Of a stretch of 64,000 nt of DNA, positions 1 through 8,520 are shown one piece after another. Made by a program: the position numbers and the translations under genes. Every line of letters starts with the position of its first letter. Positions within the stretch are counted from its first letter, which is position 1. This DNA comes from Limosilactobacillus avistercoris (GTDB lineage: Bacteria > Bacillota > Bacilli > Lactobacillales > Lactobacillaceae). The DNA lies in contig NZ_JACSQW010000008.1 of NCBI RefSeq assembly GCF_014836425.1, positions 1 to 64,000 on the forward strand, in the 5' to 3' direction. The notes beneath the pieces were generated by a model. That model made no database searches, was not told where the DNA came from, and worked only from the letters and a program-made list of their open reading frames with translations.

Positions 1-61
1 CTTTAGCCTTTAAACACATAAGCATTTCACGTTCTTTTATAGTAAGATGTATATAGCTCAT
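1..61 (-). CDS. IS30-family transposase, N-terminal fragment (window edge)
   Basis: Reading left from the ATG at 59-61, the minus strand gives MSYIHLTIKEREMLMCLKAK, open to the window edge. IS30-family transposases typically begin with this kind of sequence (M-[ST]-Y-x-H-L-T-x-x-E-R), which starts the N-terminal helix-turn-helix that binds the terminal repeats; the DDE catalytic domain would lie outside the window. Only 20 residues are visible, so the family call rests on the start motif and on the terminal-repeat-like sequence upstream. Whether the element is intact cannot be told. Confidence 0.65.
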   Translation of the reverse strand, partial: MSYIHLTIKEREMLMCLKAK

Positions 62-155
62 AACGGGTTACCTCGAATAGTTTGATTTGGTCGTTAAACA
101 TATTCTACCCGCTATGGGTTTATTTTTTAAAATCTGTTGCACTTAGATTGTAAAT
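1..155 (-). mobile_element. IS30-family insertion sequence, terminal part cut by window edge
   Basis: The window opens inside an insertion sequence that is transcribed leftwards. Seen: the first codons of an IS30-type transposase on the minus strand, a partly matching inverted repeat around 63-117 (aacgggtta and tacccgctat), and near 133-152 a sequence (minus strand attTACAATCTAAGTGCAACA) resembling the terminal repeats of lactobacillar IS30 elements. The outer boundary at about 152-155 is an inference from that resemblance; the other end lies outside the window and no target duplication can be checked. Confidence 0.6.
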
Positions 156-230
156 ACTCAATTAAAAAAATCTGGAATGGAATCTCTATCCATACCAGAA
201 AGTGTATACCCATTTAATTAGAATTTGGTA

Positions 231-262
231 TTGACAATAAAAAGTGAACTTAGTATTATAAT
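231..262 (+). promoter_or_regulatory. Promoter of the metNIQ leader
   Basis: TTGACA at 231-236 and TATTAT at 254-259 with a 17-bp spacer form a near-consensus sigma-A promoter. An overlapping TATAAT at 257-262 would give a 20-bp spacer and is less likely. Transcription would start at about 266, giving a leader of about 310 nt before metN. Confidence 0.75.
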
Positions 263-265
263 AGC

Positions 266-556
266 AATCGAAATATTAGAATACTATTTGAAAAGATGAG
301 TAGATACTAATTAATCACTCAGAGAGTTCTTGATTGGTGTAAGAGAATTGATTAGTGGTATTGAAGATGGTCTTTGAGTAAAGTGTGTTAGTGAGTCAAA
401 TGATAAGCTAATGTTGGTTACTGCCCATTATCGCAGCTAAGTGTTAGATGACACTTTTTGAGATGGTTACTGTGAGGTAATCATGAACTGCGGTGGTACC
501 ACGAAACCTTTCGTCCGTTTAATAGTTTGACTATTAAACGAGCGGAAGGTTTTTTT
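266..556 (+). promoter_or_regulatory. T-box riboswitch (methionine), upstream of metNIQ
   Basis: A T-box leader senses uncharged tRNA and switches between antiterminator and terminator. Seen: an AGAGAG box at 321-326; a candidate Stem I base pairing aaaga 292-296 with tcttt 371-375; the codon ATG (Met) at 367-369 directly before that closing strand; a Stem III hairpin ggttac/gtaatc around 465-482; the T-box GGTGGTACCACG at 492-503; and a terminator hairpin with U-run at about 504-556. The Met specifier agrees with the downstream methionine importer. The specifier is inferred from its position, not proven. Confidence 0.9.
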
Positions 557-577
557 ATTGAAAAGGAGGAAGAGTAA

Positions 578-1630
578 TTGATTCGGTTTAAAGATGTCTC
601 AAAAACATATGATGGTAAGGAAGGTCCCGTAAAGGCAATCAAAGATGTTAACTTAACAATTCCTGACGGAAAGATTTACGGTATTATTGGTTATTCTGGA
701 GCCGGGAAAAGTACTCTAATCCGGATGATTAATGGCCTTGAAACACCGACTACTGGTTCCGTTACCGTTAATGGTCAAGAAATTAGTCAATTAAAGGGTG
801 AATCGTTACGGGAGGCCCGCCTGAAGATTGGAATGATTTTCCAACACTTTGATCTTCTCTGGTCACGGACCGTTTTGGAAAATGTTGAGTTCCCGTTAGA
901 GCTTTCAAAAGAAGGAAGCAAAGAAGAACGACGGCAAAAAGCTGAAGAACTAGTTAAGTTAGTTGGCCTCCAGGGAAAGGAAAAAGCTTATCCTTCAGAA
1001 CTATCTGGTGGACAAAAGCAACGGGTTGGTATTGCCCGTGCGTTGGCGAATGACCCCAAGATCCTTCTTTCTGATGAAGCAACTAGTGCGCTTGACCCGA
1101 AGACAACTGATGAAGTATTAGATTTACTGGTCGATATTAATCGCCGGTTAGGATTAACGATTGTTGTAATTACTCACGAAATGCACGTTATCCGTAAAGT
1201 CTGTGATCACGTTGCGGTTCTTGACGCCGGAACAATTGTTGAAGAGGGGCCAGTATTGGATGTCTTTAAGCATCCCCAACAGGCAATTACTAAGCGGTTT
1301 GTTAACCAAGAAACTTCCACCGGTTCTGCTGATGATACGCAAGCTGTTGTTGAGCAACTCTTGGAATCACATCCTGACGGTGTAATTGTAAAATTAACAT
1401 TCCATGGTGACCAAGCGAAGTTACCAATTGTTTCTGAAATGTTGCGTCAATTCCCTGAAACAAATATGAGCATCATTGAAGGTAATATTCACCAGACACA
1501 AGAAGGATCGATTGGCTCCTTGTATATTCAATTAACGGTGGATAATGATAAGCAGGAACAAATCAAGGGTGCGTTAGAGTATCTGAAAACGATGAGAGTA
1601 GAGACAGAGGTGATTAGTCGTGAACAATAG
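578..1630 (+). CDS. metN: Methionine ABC transporter, ATP-binding protein MetN
   Basis: ATPase subunit of the D/L-methionine importer MetNIQ; hydrolyses ATP at the inner face of the membrane to drive uptake through MetI. The 350-residue protein has Walker [11 protein letters not shown] (about residues 38-47), a Q-loop, the signature LSGGQKQR (about 142), a D-loop region with the unusual [11 protein letters not shown] (family usually has [11 protein letters not shown]), and a C-terminal ACT-like NIL domain (about 270-345) that in this family gives feedback inhibition by methionine. Start is TTG at 578 with AAAGGAGGA at 562-570. First gene of the T-box controlled operon; its end overlaps metI by 11 bp. 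Confidence 0.95.
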   Translation: MIRFKDVSKTYDGKEGPVKAIKDVNLTIPDGKIYGIIGYSGAGKSTLIRMINGLETPTTGSVTVNGQEISQLKGESLREARLKIGMIFQHFDLLWSRTVLENVEFPLELSKEGSKEERRQKAEELVKLVGLQGKEKAYPSELSGGQKQRVGIARALANDPKILLSDEATSALDPKTTDEVLDLLVDINRRLGLTIVVITHEMHVIRKVCDHVAVLDAGTIVEEGPVLDVFKHPQQAITKRFVNQETSTGSADDTQAVVEQLLESHPDGVIVKLTFHGDQAKLPIVSEMLRQFPETNMSIIEGNIHQTQEGSIGSLYIQLTVDNDKQEQIKGALEYLKTMRVETEVISREQ

Positions 1631-2306
1631 TGGATTTGCTTCATTCTTTGAATTTAATAATGTTGATTGGCCGAAAATGGGACAAGCAACCTGGGAAACA
1701 ATTTGGATGACAGTAGTTTCAATGATTGTGGTTGCAATTCTGGGGATTATCCTTGGTTTAATCCTTTTTGAAACTCAGCATAGCAATTCAATTGGGGCCA
1801 AGATTATTAACTGGATTGTTGCCGCTTTGGTAAACATCTTTCGGTCAATCCCGTTTATTATCTTAATTGTCCTCTTACTTCCGGCGACCCAGGCACTTGT
1901 TGGTACGATTATGGGACCACGAGCCGCCCTACCGTCATTGATTATTTCGGCGGCACCATTCTATGCCCGTCTTGTTCAAATCGCCTTTGATGATTTGGAT
2001 CACGGTGTTATTGAAGCCGCTAAGGCAATGGGATCCACACGCTGGCAAATTGTTACTAAGGTATTAATTCCAGAAAGTTCACCAGCATTGGTTTCAGGGA
2101 TTACTGTTACAACCATCTCATTGATTGGTTACACTGCTATGGCCGGAGCAATTGGTGCTGGTGGCCTTGGAAATTTGGCTTACTTAGATGGTTTCCAAGC
2201 TAGTAACAACGCCATTACGATGATGGCTACAATTATTATTGTCGTGATTGTCTTCGTCTTCCAGTTCTTGGGTGACATGGTTGTAAAGAAAATTGATAAG
2301 CGTTAA
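1620..2306 (+). CDS. metI: Methionine ABC transporter, permease MetI
   Basis: Membrane subunit of the methionine importer. The 228-residue protein has about five or six hydrophobic segments and the binding-protein-dependent permease loop [20 protein letters not shown], where the EAA motif contacts the MetN ATPase. Start is GTG at 1620, inside the end of metN, with a weak ribosome site (agaggtga), so translation is probably coupled to metN. Length and motif are normal for the family. Confidence 0.94.
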   Translation: MNNSGFASFFEFNNVDWPKMGQATWETIWMTVVSMIVVAILGIILGLILFETQHSNSIGAKIINWIVAALVNIFRSIPFIILIVLLLPATQALVGTIMGPRAALPSLIISAAPFYARLVQIAFDDLDHGVIEAAKAMGSTRWQIVTKVLIPESSPALVSGITVTTISLIGYTAMAGAIGAGGLGNLAYLDGFQASNNAITMMATIIIVVIVFVFQFLGDMVVKKIDKR

Positions 2307-2328
2307 TTGAAATTAGGAGGGAATAATT

Positions 2329-3150
2329 ATGAAGAAAAAATGGTTAGCAGCAATTGCAACATTAGCATTAGGAGCACTAATCCTTACGGGTTGTGGAAAA
2401 CAAAAGGAGCAAACCCTTACAGTAGGTGCCTCCTCAACCCCACATGCGGAAATCTTGAAGCATGTTCAACCTCAACTGAAGAAGGAAGGAATTAACCTAA
2501 AGATTAAGACTTTCCAAGATTATGTATTGCCAAATAAGGAATTAGCTAGTGGTGACTTGGATGCCAACTACTTCCAACACAAGCCATTCTTGAATAATTG
2601 GAACAAAAAGAATCACGGAACCTTAGTTAGTGCTGGTAATGTTCACCTTGAACCAATTGGATTTTACTCTAAAAAGTACAAGAAGTTATCAGACTTACCA
2701 AATGGTTCCACGATCTTAGTCTCCAATAATGTTTCAGACTATGGACGGGTTCTTCAAATCTTAAAGGATGCCGGATTAATCACTTTGAAACCTGGTACTA
2801 AGATTGAATCCGCTAACTTTAATGATATTCAAACTAATAAGAAGAACCTAAAATTTAAGACGGATCTCGAACCAAAATTGATGACTCAGTTCTACAAGCG
2901 TGGCGAAGGAGCTGCTGTTGTGATTAACGCCAACTATGCTGTTCAAGCAGGCTTAAATCCAAAGAAGGATGCAATTGCCCTTGAAAAGAACACCTCCCCT
3001 TACGCTAACTTGGTTGCAGTTCAAAAGAAGAATAAGAATAACCCAGCAATTAAGAAGTTAATGAAGGCACTTCAGTCTAAGTCAACACAACAATGGATCA
3101 ATAAACACTACAATGGTGGTGTTGTTCCTGTATACCCTAATGGTAAATAA
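2329..3150 (+). CDS. metQ: Methionine-binding lipoprotein MetQ
   Basis: Substrate-binding lipoprotein of the NlpA/MetQ family that captures methionine outside the membrane and delivers it to MetI. The 273-residue precursor has a lipoprotein signal peptide, with basic MKKK, a hydrophobic stretch and the lipobox LTGC (Cys at about residue 22, the lipidation site). The mature part has the family's SSTPHAEILK and ANYFQHKPFL segments. Start ATG at 2329 has TAGGAGGG at 2314-2321. Last gene of metNIQ; a strong terminator follows 8 bases after the stop. Confidence 0.94.
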   Translation: MKKKWLAAIATLALGALILTGCGKQKEQTLTVGASSTPHAEILKHVQPQLKKEGINLKIKTFQDYVLPNKELASGDLDANYFQHKPFLNNWNKKNHGTLVSAGNVHLEPIGFYSKKYKKLSDLPNGSTILVSNNVSDYGRVLQILKDAGLITLKPGTKIESANFNDIQTNKKNLKFKTDLEPKLMTQFYKRGEGAAVVINANYAVQAGLNPKKDAIALEKNTSPYANLVAVQKKNKNNPAIKKLMKALQSKSTQQWINKHYNGGVVPVYPNGK

Positions 3151-3158
3151 GATTACTA

Positions 3159-3198
3159 AAAATCCAGCAATTGCTATTGAGCGGTTGCTGGATTTTTT
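3159..3198. terminator. Bidirectional terminator between metQ and the MFS gene
   Basis: AAAATCCAGCAA at about 3159 pairs with TTGCTGGATTTTTT at about 3184-3198. There are T-runs on both sides, so it can end metNIQ (plus) and the convergent MFS gene (minus), whose stop codon lies in the right arm. Confidence 0.85.
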
Positions 3199-4402
3199 AA
3201 TTAAGTGAATTAATAACATTGAGCTTGAAGAGAAGAAGGTTAAGGACAACGATTGCAGCGGTGATGATAAAGACCATACTGTAACTTGAGGCTCCCGCAA
3301 TTGCGGAACCAAGTAATGGGCCAAAGATGTTTCCAATATACATTGCACTCTGGTTCCAAGAAAAAATTCGTCCAGTAACCATTGCAGGAGAATTTTTAGT
3401 GAGGAGTGTCTGTACCTGAGGGAAAAGACAAGCATCGGTGAAACCAACAAGAAATCGTAGAATTCCTAACTCAATGGTATTTTGCACAAAGGCGGTAAGA
3501 AAGAAGAGGATGATTGCCCCAACAAAGCCAGCAACAATTATTTTTTGCGTTCCAATCCGGTCACCGATTGCCCCAAAACGTGAAGCAGTAATAAAGGTTG
3601 CAATTCCAGGAAGAGCAGCAATCACTCCAGAAATAAAGACAACATTTCCTTGATGATGCATTAATTGACTAACGTAAAGGGAGACGATTGGGTTAATCGA
3701 ATTATTTGCAGCTTGGATAATTAGGGTAGTTAAAAGAAGACCAAAAATTAGTCGAGGTTCTTTGAGGGCTGCAATAACACCACGAGAACTTTCCAGCTTC
3801 TTACTGGTTACAGGTTTAAAGTCATCCTCGTGAACGAAGAAAAGGCAAAGGAGGAAAGCAATAAGGAGGAGAAAACCAGTAATAAAGAAAGTAACGCGGT
3901 AACCAAAAGCTGAAGCAAGTGCACCACCAACAAATGGCCCTAAAAGGTTACCAGCAGTAAATGAGGAGGCCATTGTTCCCAGAGCTTGCCCTGATTTTTC
4001 CTTCGGTGTCTCCGTAGCGATAAGGGCGTTAGAGTTTGAAACAAAACCAGCAAAAAATCCCTGAACCATCCGGAGAATAAATAATTGCCAGACATTGGTG
4101 ACAATTCCCATTGCCGCCAAAACAACTGCCATTCCAAGTGAAGCACGGAGGATCATTAATTTACGTCCCTTTTTATCTGCAAGTTTCCCCCACAGTGGCG
4201 AGGTAAATGCGGAAACAAAGTAAATTCCCGAAAAAACTAACCCAGCCCACATATTTAATTGCTGGTGAGAAAAGTGGCCTAAGGTATTAATATAAAGTGG
4301 AAGAAAGGGCATTACCTCTGAAAAGGCGATCCCGGCAATGAAAACAGCAACTGCGAGAATTCGTAAGTTACGTTTCCAAATTGGTGCTTTAGTTTGTACC
4401 AT
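3197..4402 (-). CDS. MFS transporter, drug-efflux type
   Basis: Predicted proton-driven exporter of the major facilitator superfamily (DHA1-like, PmrA/MdtG type). The 401 residues hold about 12 hydrophobic segments. The conserved loop after TM2 reads GKLADKKGRKLMI (about residues 72-84), matching the MFS motif A, and GPFVGG in TM5 (about 153) resembles motif C of exporters. Start ATG at 4402 with GGAGTT upstream. It stands alone, convergent with metQ and sharing its terminator. The substrate cannot be read from the sequence. Confidence 0.85.
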   Translation of the reverse strand: MVQTKAPIWKRNLRILAVAVFIAGIAFSEVMPFLPLYINTLGHFSHQQLNMWAGLVFSGIYFVSAFTSPLWGKLADKKGRKLMILRASLGMAVVLAAMGIVTNVWQLFILRMVQGFFAGFVSNSNALIATETPKEKSGQALGTMASSFTAGNLLGPFVGGALASAFGYRVTFFITGFLLLIAFLLCLFFVHEDDFKPVTSKKLESSRGVIAALKEPRLIFGLLLTTLIIQAANNSINPIVSLYVSQLMHHQGNVVFISGVIAALPGIATFITASRFGAIGDRIGTQKIIVAGFVGAIILFFLTAFVQNTIELGILRFLVGFTDACLFPQVQTLLTKNSPAMVTGRIFSWNQSAMYIGNIFGPLLGSAIAGASSYSMVFIITAAIVVLNLLLFKLNVINSLN

Positions 4403-4508
4403 ACGATAACTCCTTTAATTTGAGAAAATTGTTTTCATTATAGCGCAAAGTCCTAGTAAGGTTAATGCCAAAATTTGTGATTAGGAACTAGTAAGGGAAA
4501 TTAATCCA

Positions 4509-4517
4509 TGTTATACT
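4509..4517 (+). promoter_or_regulatory. Extended -10 promoter element of ddl
   Basis: TG at 4509-4510 followed by TATACT at 4512-4517 is an extended -10 element. No good -35 is visible at the right distance, which extended -10 promoters can tolerate. The ddl start is 58 bp downstream. Confidence 0.55.
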
Positions 4518-4574
4518 AGAGGTTCTAGGAAAACGGTAAGAAATTAAATTAAACTAAATAAGGTGGTACACGCA

Positions 4575-5705
4575 ATGACTAAAAAGTTAAACATCGCATT
4601 GTTGTTTGGTGGTAACTCATCTGAGCATGATGTTTCAAAACGTTCGGCGCATAATATTTATGACGCCCTTGATAAGGAAAAGTATGATGTTAGCTTGTTT
4701 ATGTTTACTAAGGATGGGGTTCTCCTTGGTAATAGCGCGTCGCAACGAATCTTTAATGGTGATGATGAGGACCAAGTTGTTAAAGAAGAATATCAAAAGA
4801 TGGATTTGAGTCAGCCATTAGCCCCAATCATGGCATTAAACGAAATGAAGTCAATTGACCTCTTCTTCCCGGTAATTCATGGTAATTTAGGGGAAGATGG
4901 TACTGTTCAAGGATTATTTAAGCTTTTAAAGAAGCCTTACGTTGGTTCAAACATCGCTGCGAGTGCAATGGCCTTTGATAAGGATTTAACTAAGAAGATT
5001 CTTACAGAGGCTGGTATTCGGAATACTCCTTACGTAGTAGTTACTCCTGAAAACCGGGCAGAATACCCATGGGATAAGGTTGAAGAACAGATTGGTGATT
5101 TAGCCTTTGTTAAGCCCGCTAAGCAAGGATCTTCTGTTGGAATTCATAAAGTAACTAATGCTGAAGAATACGAAAAAGCGTTAGATGATGCTTTTAAGTA
5201 CGACTACAAGATTCTTGTAGAACAAGGGATTGATCACCCACAAGAAGTTGAAATCTCAATTCTTGGTAACGAACACCCAGTTGCTTCAAAGCTTGGCGCA
5301 GTCCGGGTTCCTGAAGGGGATTCGTTCTACAACTATGAAAACAAGTTTGTGGACGCTAGTGGGGTTGTTTTTGAGTTGCCCGTAAAACTACCAGAATACT
5401 TAACTGAAGAAATCACGTCAATGGCCCTGAAGGCATACAAGGTCTTGGGGATGAAGGGGATGGCCCGGATTGACTTCTTAGTTGATTCTAATAATGTCCC
5501 ATACCTAGGTGAACCAAATACTTTACCAGGCTTTACTAATATTAGCTTGTATCCACAAATGTGGGAAGTTTCTGGAATTGGTTACTCAGATCTAATTGAT
5601 CGCCTTATTCAACTTGGCTTGGAAGAGTTTGATCGTAATAGTAAAATTAAGTACGATTTCCAAAAGCTTGGTGATGAAAAAGTAGGGACAAAGAAGTATA
5701 ATTAA
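4575..5705 (+). CDS. ddl: D-alanine--D-alanine/D-lactate ligase (Phe-type, predicted D-Ala-D-Lac)
   Basis: ATP-grasp ligase that makes the terminal dipeptide or depsipeptide of the peptidoglycan precursor in the cytoplasm. The 376-residue protein shows the N-terminal LLFGGNSSEHDVS, the ATP-grasp KQGSSVGIHKV and the Mg-site segment IDFLVDSN...LGEPNTLPG. In the omega loop it reads NYENKF, with Phe (codon 5346-5348, residue 258) where E. coli DdlB has Tyr216. In Leuconostoc and vancomycin-resistant lactobacilli this Phe marks D-Ala-D-Lac synthesis, so intrinsic vancomycin resistance is inferred. ATG 4575 was chosen over GTG 4563 because AAGGTGG at 4559-4565 is correctly spaced. Monocistronic. 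Confidence 0.93.
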   Translation: MTKKLNIALLFGGNSSEHDVSKRSAHNIYDALDKEKYDVSLFMFTKDGVLLGNSASQRIFNGDDEDQVVKEEYQKMDLSQPLAPIMALNEMKSIDLFFPVIHGNLGEDGTVQGLFKLLKKPYVGSNIAASAMAFDKDLTKKILTEAGIRNTPYVVVTPENRAEYPWDKVEEQIGDLAFVKPAKQGSSVGIHKVTNAEEYEKALDDAFKYDYKILVEQGIDHPQEVEISILGNEHPVASKLGAVRVPEGDSFYNYENKFVDASGVVFELPVKLPEYLTEEITSMALKAYKVLGMKGMARIDFLVDSNNVPYLGEPNTLPGFTNISLYPQMWEVSGIGYSDLIDRLIQLGLEEFDRNSKIKYDFQKLGDEKVGTKKYN

Positions 5706-5798
5706 AGTTAAATGAATGCAAATTAATTCATAATATCTAGTTTATGTTCATATTTATTAAAAGTGTCTATTAAGTAGAAACTGATCATGTAAAGTGGA

Positions 5799-5835
5799 AG
5801 GGCTGGTAAAAAATGTGTCTTACCGGTCCTTTTTA
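5799..5835 (+). terminator. Probable terminator after ddl
   Basis: GGCTGGTAA at 5801-5809 pairs with TTACCGGTCC at 5820-5829 (one bulge), followed by TTTTT. It sits about 95 bp after the ddl stop and ahead of the next gene's promoter region. Confidence 0.6.
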
Positions 5836-5969
5836 GTACGATTTTTTTAGCATAAATTAATGATTAGTGCTATAATGCATAAGGATATTTTCAACTATGG
5901 TTTGTAGATCATTTGATCTTTCCAATAATTTTAGTCATATTATTAAATAAGTTGAGGAAGGGAAGAAAA

Positions 5970-6815
5970 ATGAAACTCCGAGGAGACGTCTTAAAGAAAA
6001 TTCGCCGCAAAAGAGGTTTATCACAGACAGCATTGGCAGAAGGTATCTGTACTCAGGCAACAATTAGTTTAATGGAAAAGCAAAACCGGTTGCCTAAAAT
6101 GAATATTCTGACTGCAATTTGTGAACGCCTAAATATTCCCACAGAACGAATCGTGGAGAATAACGGAAACGGCATTAATGACCAATTTAATATCATTGTA
6201 AATGATCTAGTTAGTGGGAAATTTGAAAGTGCTGCTGAAGCATTAGATAAGATTCCGGTAAAGAAACTAGAGAGTGACTTTGATAAGCAACGTTACTACT
6301 ACTTATTGGGAATGGTTCAAGTTAATTCCGATAAGATTGACGAAGCCATTTTTAACTTTGAGTTAGTATTAACACAATTTGCAACAACTAGTGCCAATAT
6401 TTACCTCGCAATGACCACTGCAGGGATGGCACTTGCTTATTACAAGCGTAATGATCCAGAACGGGCTCAACGATTAACAGATCGTGCCGTTCGTTTGATC
6501 GATAATAAAAAGTTAATCGGGAGTTTACACCAATGGGCATCAATTTATTACCAACTTGGTCAACTTTACGGTGACTTAGGCAACTACAAAGATTCTAAGG
6601 AAATTGTTAACCGGGGGATTGAACTTTGTCGACAACATGATTCCTTGTTTATTCTTGATGAACTCTACCTTATTCGGGGAAAAGATGAGTTAGCATTGGG
6701 TGAGAAAGAACAAGCTAAGGAATCTCTGGAAATTGCCCGGAGTATTAGTTTGGCTCGTCGTGAATCTTTTGTTAAGGATGAGATTGCGGCTGAGTTAGCT
6801 AAGCTTAAAGACTGA
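5970..6815 (+). CDS. HTH (XRE) regulator with TPR-like C-terminal domain
   Basis: Predicted DNA-binding regulator. Residues about 5-60 form an XRE-type helix-turn-helix (GDVLKKIRRKRGLSQTALAE ... ATISLMEK). The rest (about 70-275) is a helical repeat with alternating aromatic and Ala positions like TPRs. This architecture is found in the Rgg/PlcR/PrgX-like group, whose TPR domain binds signalling peptides; no adjacent small peptide gene was recognised, so peptide sensing is only a possibility. ATG at 5970 was chosen over an upstream start at 5913 because GAGGAAGGGA lies at 5954-5963. Length 281 residues. Followed by a strong terminator. Confidence 0.75.
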   Translation: MKLRGDVLKKIRRKRGLSQTALAEGICTQATISLMEKQNRLPKMNILTAICERLNIPTERIVENNGNGINDQFNIIVNDLVSGKFESAAEALDKIPVKKLESDFDKQRYYYLLGMVQVNSDKIDEAIFNFELVLTQFATTSANIYLAMTTAGMALAYYKRNDPERAQRLTDRAVRLIDNKKLIGSLHQWASIYYQLGQLYGDLGNYKDSKEIVNRGIELCRQHDSLFILDELYLIRGKDELALGEKEQAKESLEIARSISLARRESFVKDEIAAELAKLKD

Positions 6816-6833
6816 ATATTAATTCAATGATGG

Positions 6834-6865
6834 GAGAGATTGAGGAAACTCAATCTCTCTTTTTT
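6834..6865 (+). terminator. Terminator after the HTH/TPR gene
   Basis: GAGAGATTGA (6834-6843) and TCAATCTCTC (6850-6859) form a perfect 10-bp stem with a 6-nt loop, followed by TTTTTT at 6860-6865. Classic Rho-independent terminator 19 bp after the stop codon. Confidence 0.9.
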
Positions 6866-6900
6866 GCTATCAACAATTAGTGAACTAATTGTTGATAGCA
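6865..6900. repeat. Perfect 16-bp inverted repeat
   Basis: TGCTATCAACAATTAG (6865-6880) and CTAATTGTTGATAGCA (6885-6900) are exact reverse complements separated by TGAA. The repeat directly abuts the T-run of the preceding terminator. It has no good T-run of its own on either side (CCATTTTTAG on the plus strand), so it may be a second terminator hairpin, an operator or a small mobile remnant. It lies downstream of the araR pseudogene. Confidence 0.7.
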
Positions 6901-6939
6901 CCATTTTTAGTATTAATTAATTACTCGGCAGCTATTATT

Positions 6940-7554
6940 TTAGAGATAACAGATCTGATCCTCTTCAGCCTCTTTATCACGGGTAAGGAGTGGGGAAAGC
7001 TGAATCCAGGATAGGTAGAGTAGATTAAATTTGTAGAAATTCGGTAATTTTCCACCTGCTGGTTAAGAGCGAGGTTTGGTTAGGCATGGCACTTTCTGTT
7101 GGCTCAATGATTAATCCAGCAATTTTTAGATCCAGCATATTTAGAATTGTTTATCGTTTCCGTTCGTGATTGTTAAGAGTGTTGCCGACAATTGACAATT
7201 AATGAAATACCCCTTATCAGCAATGACGCTATCAATTCAGGAAATAATTGAAGGGAAGATATAATCAGCCATGTGGGTACTGATTACACCGATAACTTTA
7301 TTCTTTTCGATGTCAGTCCAGTCTTTTTTCCAATCTTGGACAAACATTCTACCACCTTGAATCCGATAAATATAGTGTCCATTTTCAAGGTCACCAACGG
7401 CACGGCGAATCGTATAGCGAGAAACATTGAAGCGTTTCATTAATTCGCTTTCGGTTGGTAGTTTAGCGTTAATTTGGTATTTACCGTCAATAATTTCGTT
7501 ACGGAGAGTTTGTTTAACTGTTTCGTATTTCACTTCCAATGGCCGCTGCTCCAA
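6940..7554 (-). pseudogene. araR: AraR-type (GntR/LacI) arabinose repressor, decayed
   Basis: The first 105 residues are intact: a GntR winged helix (YETVKQTLRNEIIDGKYQ ... SELMKRFNVSRYTIRRAVG) then a linker into a LacI-like sugar domain (KVIGVISTHMADYIFPSIIS). The next codon is TGA (7239-7237) where the family has Gly (GGA). Beyond it the same frame continues IDSVIADKGYF, and after frame changes recognisable pieces follow: NMLDLKIAGLIIEPTESAMP, then LLTRDKEAEED at about 6955-6987. AraR proteins are about 360 residues. A nonsense mutation plus at least two frameshifts show a dead gene. No arabinose genes lie nearby. A truncated DNA-binding fragment could still be made. Confidence 0.85.
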
Positions 7555-7575
7555 TCTTTTCCCTATCTAAAATAA

Positions 7576-7608
7576 AAGGCCCTATAACTAATTCGATTAT
7601 AGGACCAA
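7576..7608 (-). terminator. Terminator after uspA
   Basis: On the minus strand TTGGTCCTATAATC pairs with TATAGGGCC and is followed by TTTTATTTT. It lies about 20 bp beyond the uspA stop and just before the araR remnant. Confidence 0.75.
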
Positions 7609-7628
7609 AAACCGTTAAAGTGGTTAAC

Positions 7629-8114
7629 TTATTTCTTCTTTTTGTCAATTTCAATTGGCTTGTTATCTAAGTCAGTCCGTACAACTAAAACATCACAGAT
7701 GGCTGTCCGGGTAACAAATTCGGTAACAGAACCGATTAGGATTCGTTCAACGGCGTTTAAACCAGTGGCACCAATCATAATCAAGTCAGCATTCATTTCC
7801 TTAGGTACATCACGGGCAATAATTGTCTTTGGTGCACCATATTCAATTGAGTAGTTGACATTCTTAACGCCTTTTTCCTTGGCGTAATCGATGTACTTAT
7901 CGAGAGTCTTCTTTGCGGTTTCAGTAACTTGTTCAACCATTGAGCTATCAAAACTAGAAATGTTTTGGAATGCTCGAGTATCTACGACGTGTAGTAAGCG
8001 TAATTCTGTTTCTTCACCGTTCCGCTTAGCAACAGCAACAGCCTTCTTGAAAGCTAATTCAGCTTCTTCAGAACCATCTACTGGAACCAAAATATGTTTG
8101 TATTGTTGAGCCAT
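7629..8114 (-). CDS. Universal stress protein, UspA family
   Basis: Single-domain 161-residue Usp protein, a cytoplasmic alpha/beta dimer linked to stress survival. It starts with the family's YKHILVPVDGSEEAELA (about residues 5-21) and carries the ATP-binding signature G-x2-G-x9-GS (GATGLNAVERILIGS, about 114-128), so it belongs to the ATP-binding class. Start ATG at 8114 with AGGAGGC upstream. Flanked by its own terminator; no operon partner. Confidence 0.92.
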   Translation of the reverse strand: MAQQYKHILVPVDGSEEAELAFKKAVAVAKRNGEETELRLLHVVDTRAFQNISSFDSSMVEQVTETAKKTLDKYIDYAKEKGVKNVNYSIEYGAPKTIIARDVPKEMNADLIMIGATGLNAVERILIGSVTEFVTRTAICDVLVVRTDLDNKPIEIDKKKK

Positions 8115-8185
8115 ATTGTGGTGCCTCCTTAATTATTTACTTCTATTATACACTGAAATAAAAATGACAGTAAAGCCTCAGGCGT

Positions 8186-8485
8186 CTAGTTTTTTCGTTG
8201 TTCTGCTTGAAAATAACCCATTAGTGAGTAGGCCATTAATGTTTCACAGACACAACCAATTACCACCATGGTAACAATAAAGAGAATCGAATCTGTCCAC
8301 GCTGCAATGATTGCGAGAATACCAATTATTAAAAGGAGGATTCCCCATACCAGCAGTGCTTTTGAAAGTGCCGATTGCCGTTCGGGATGAAAAATCAGAA
8401 AGGGCTTGTGAAGATGGGTTAGGAAAAAGCAACCTTCATAAGCGGCAATTAAACCAAAAATAGTCATAAGAATAGCTAGTAACAT
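8186..8485 (-). CDS. Small membrane protein of unknown function
   Basis: 99 residues with about three hydrophobic segments (about 1-22, 42-62 and 67-90) and a hydrophilic EQRKN tail. I do not recognise a family. Start ATG at 8485 with a weak site (GAGG) upstream. It stands alone between uspA and the 6S RNA region, on the same strand as both, and the terminator at 8521-8557 separates it from the RNA gene upstream. Confidence 0.6.
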   Translation of the reverse strand: MLLAILMTIFGLIAAYEGCFFLTHLHKPFLIFHPERQSALSKALLVWGILLLIIGILAIIAAWTDSILFIVTMVVIGCVCETLMAYSLMGYFQAEQRKN

Positions 8486-8520
8486 GATTTAAACCTCATA
8501 ATTTGTGATATTTTAGAAAG

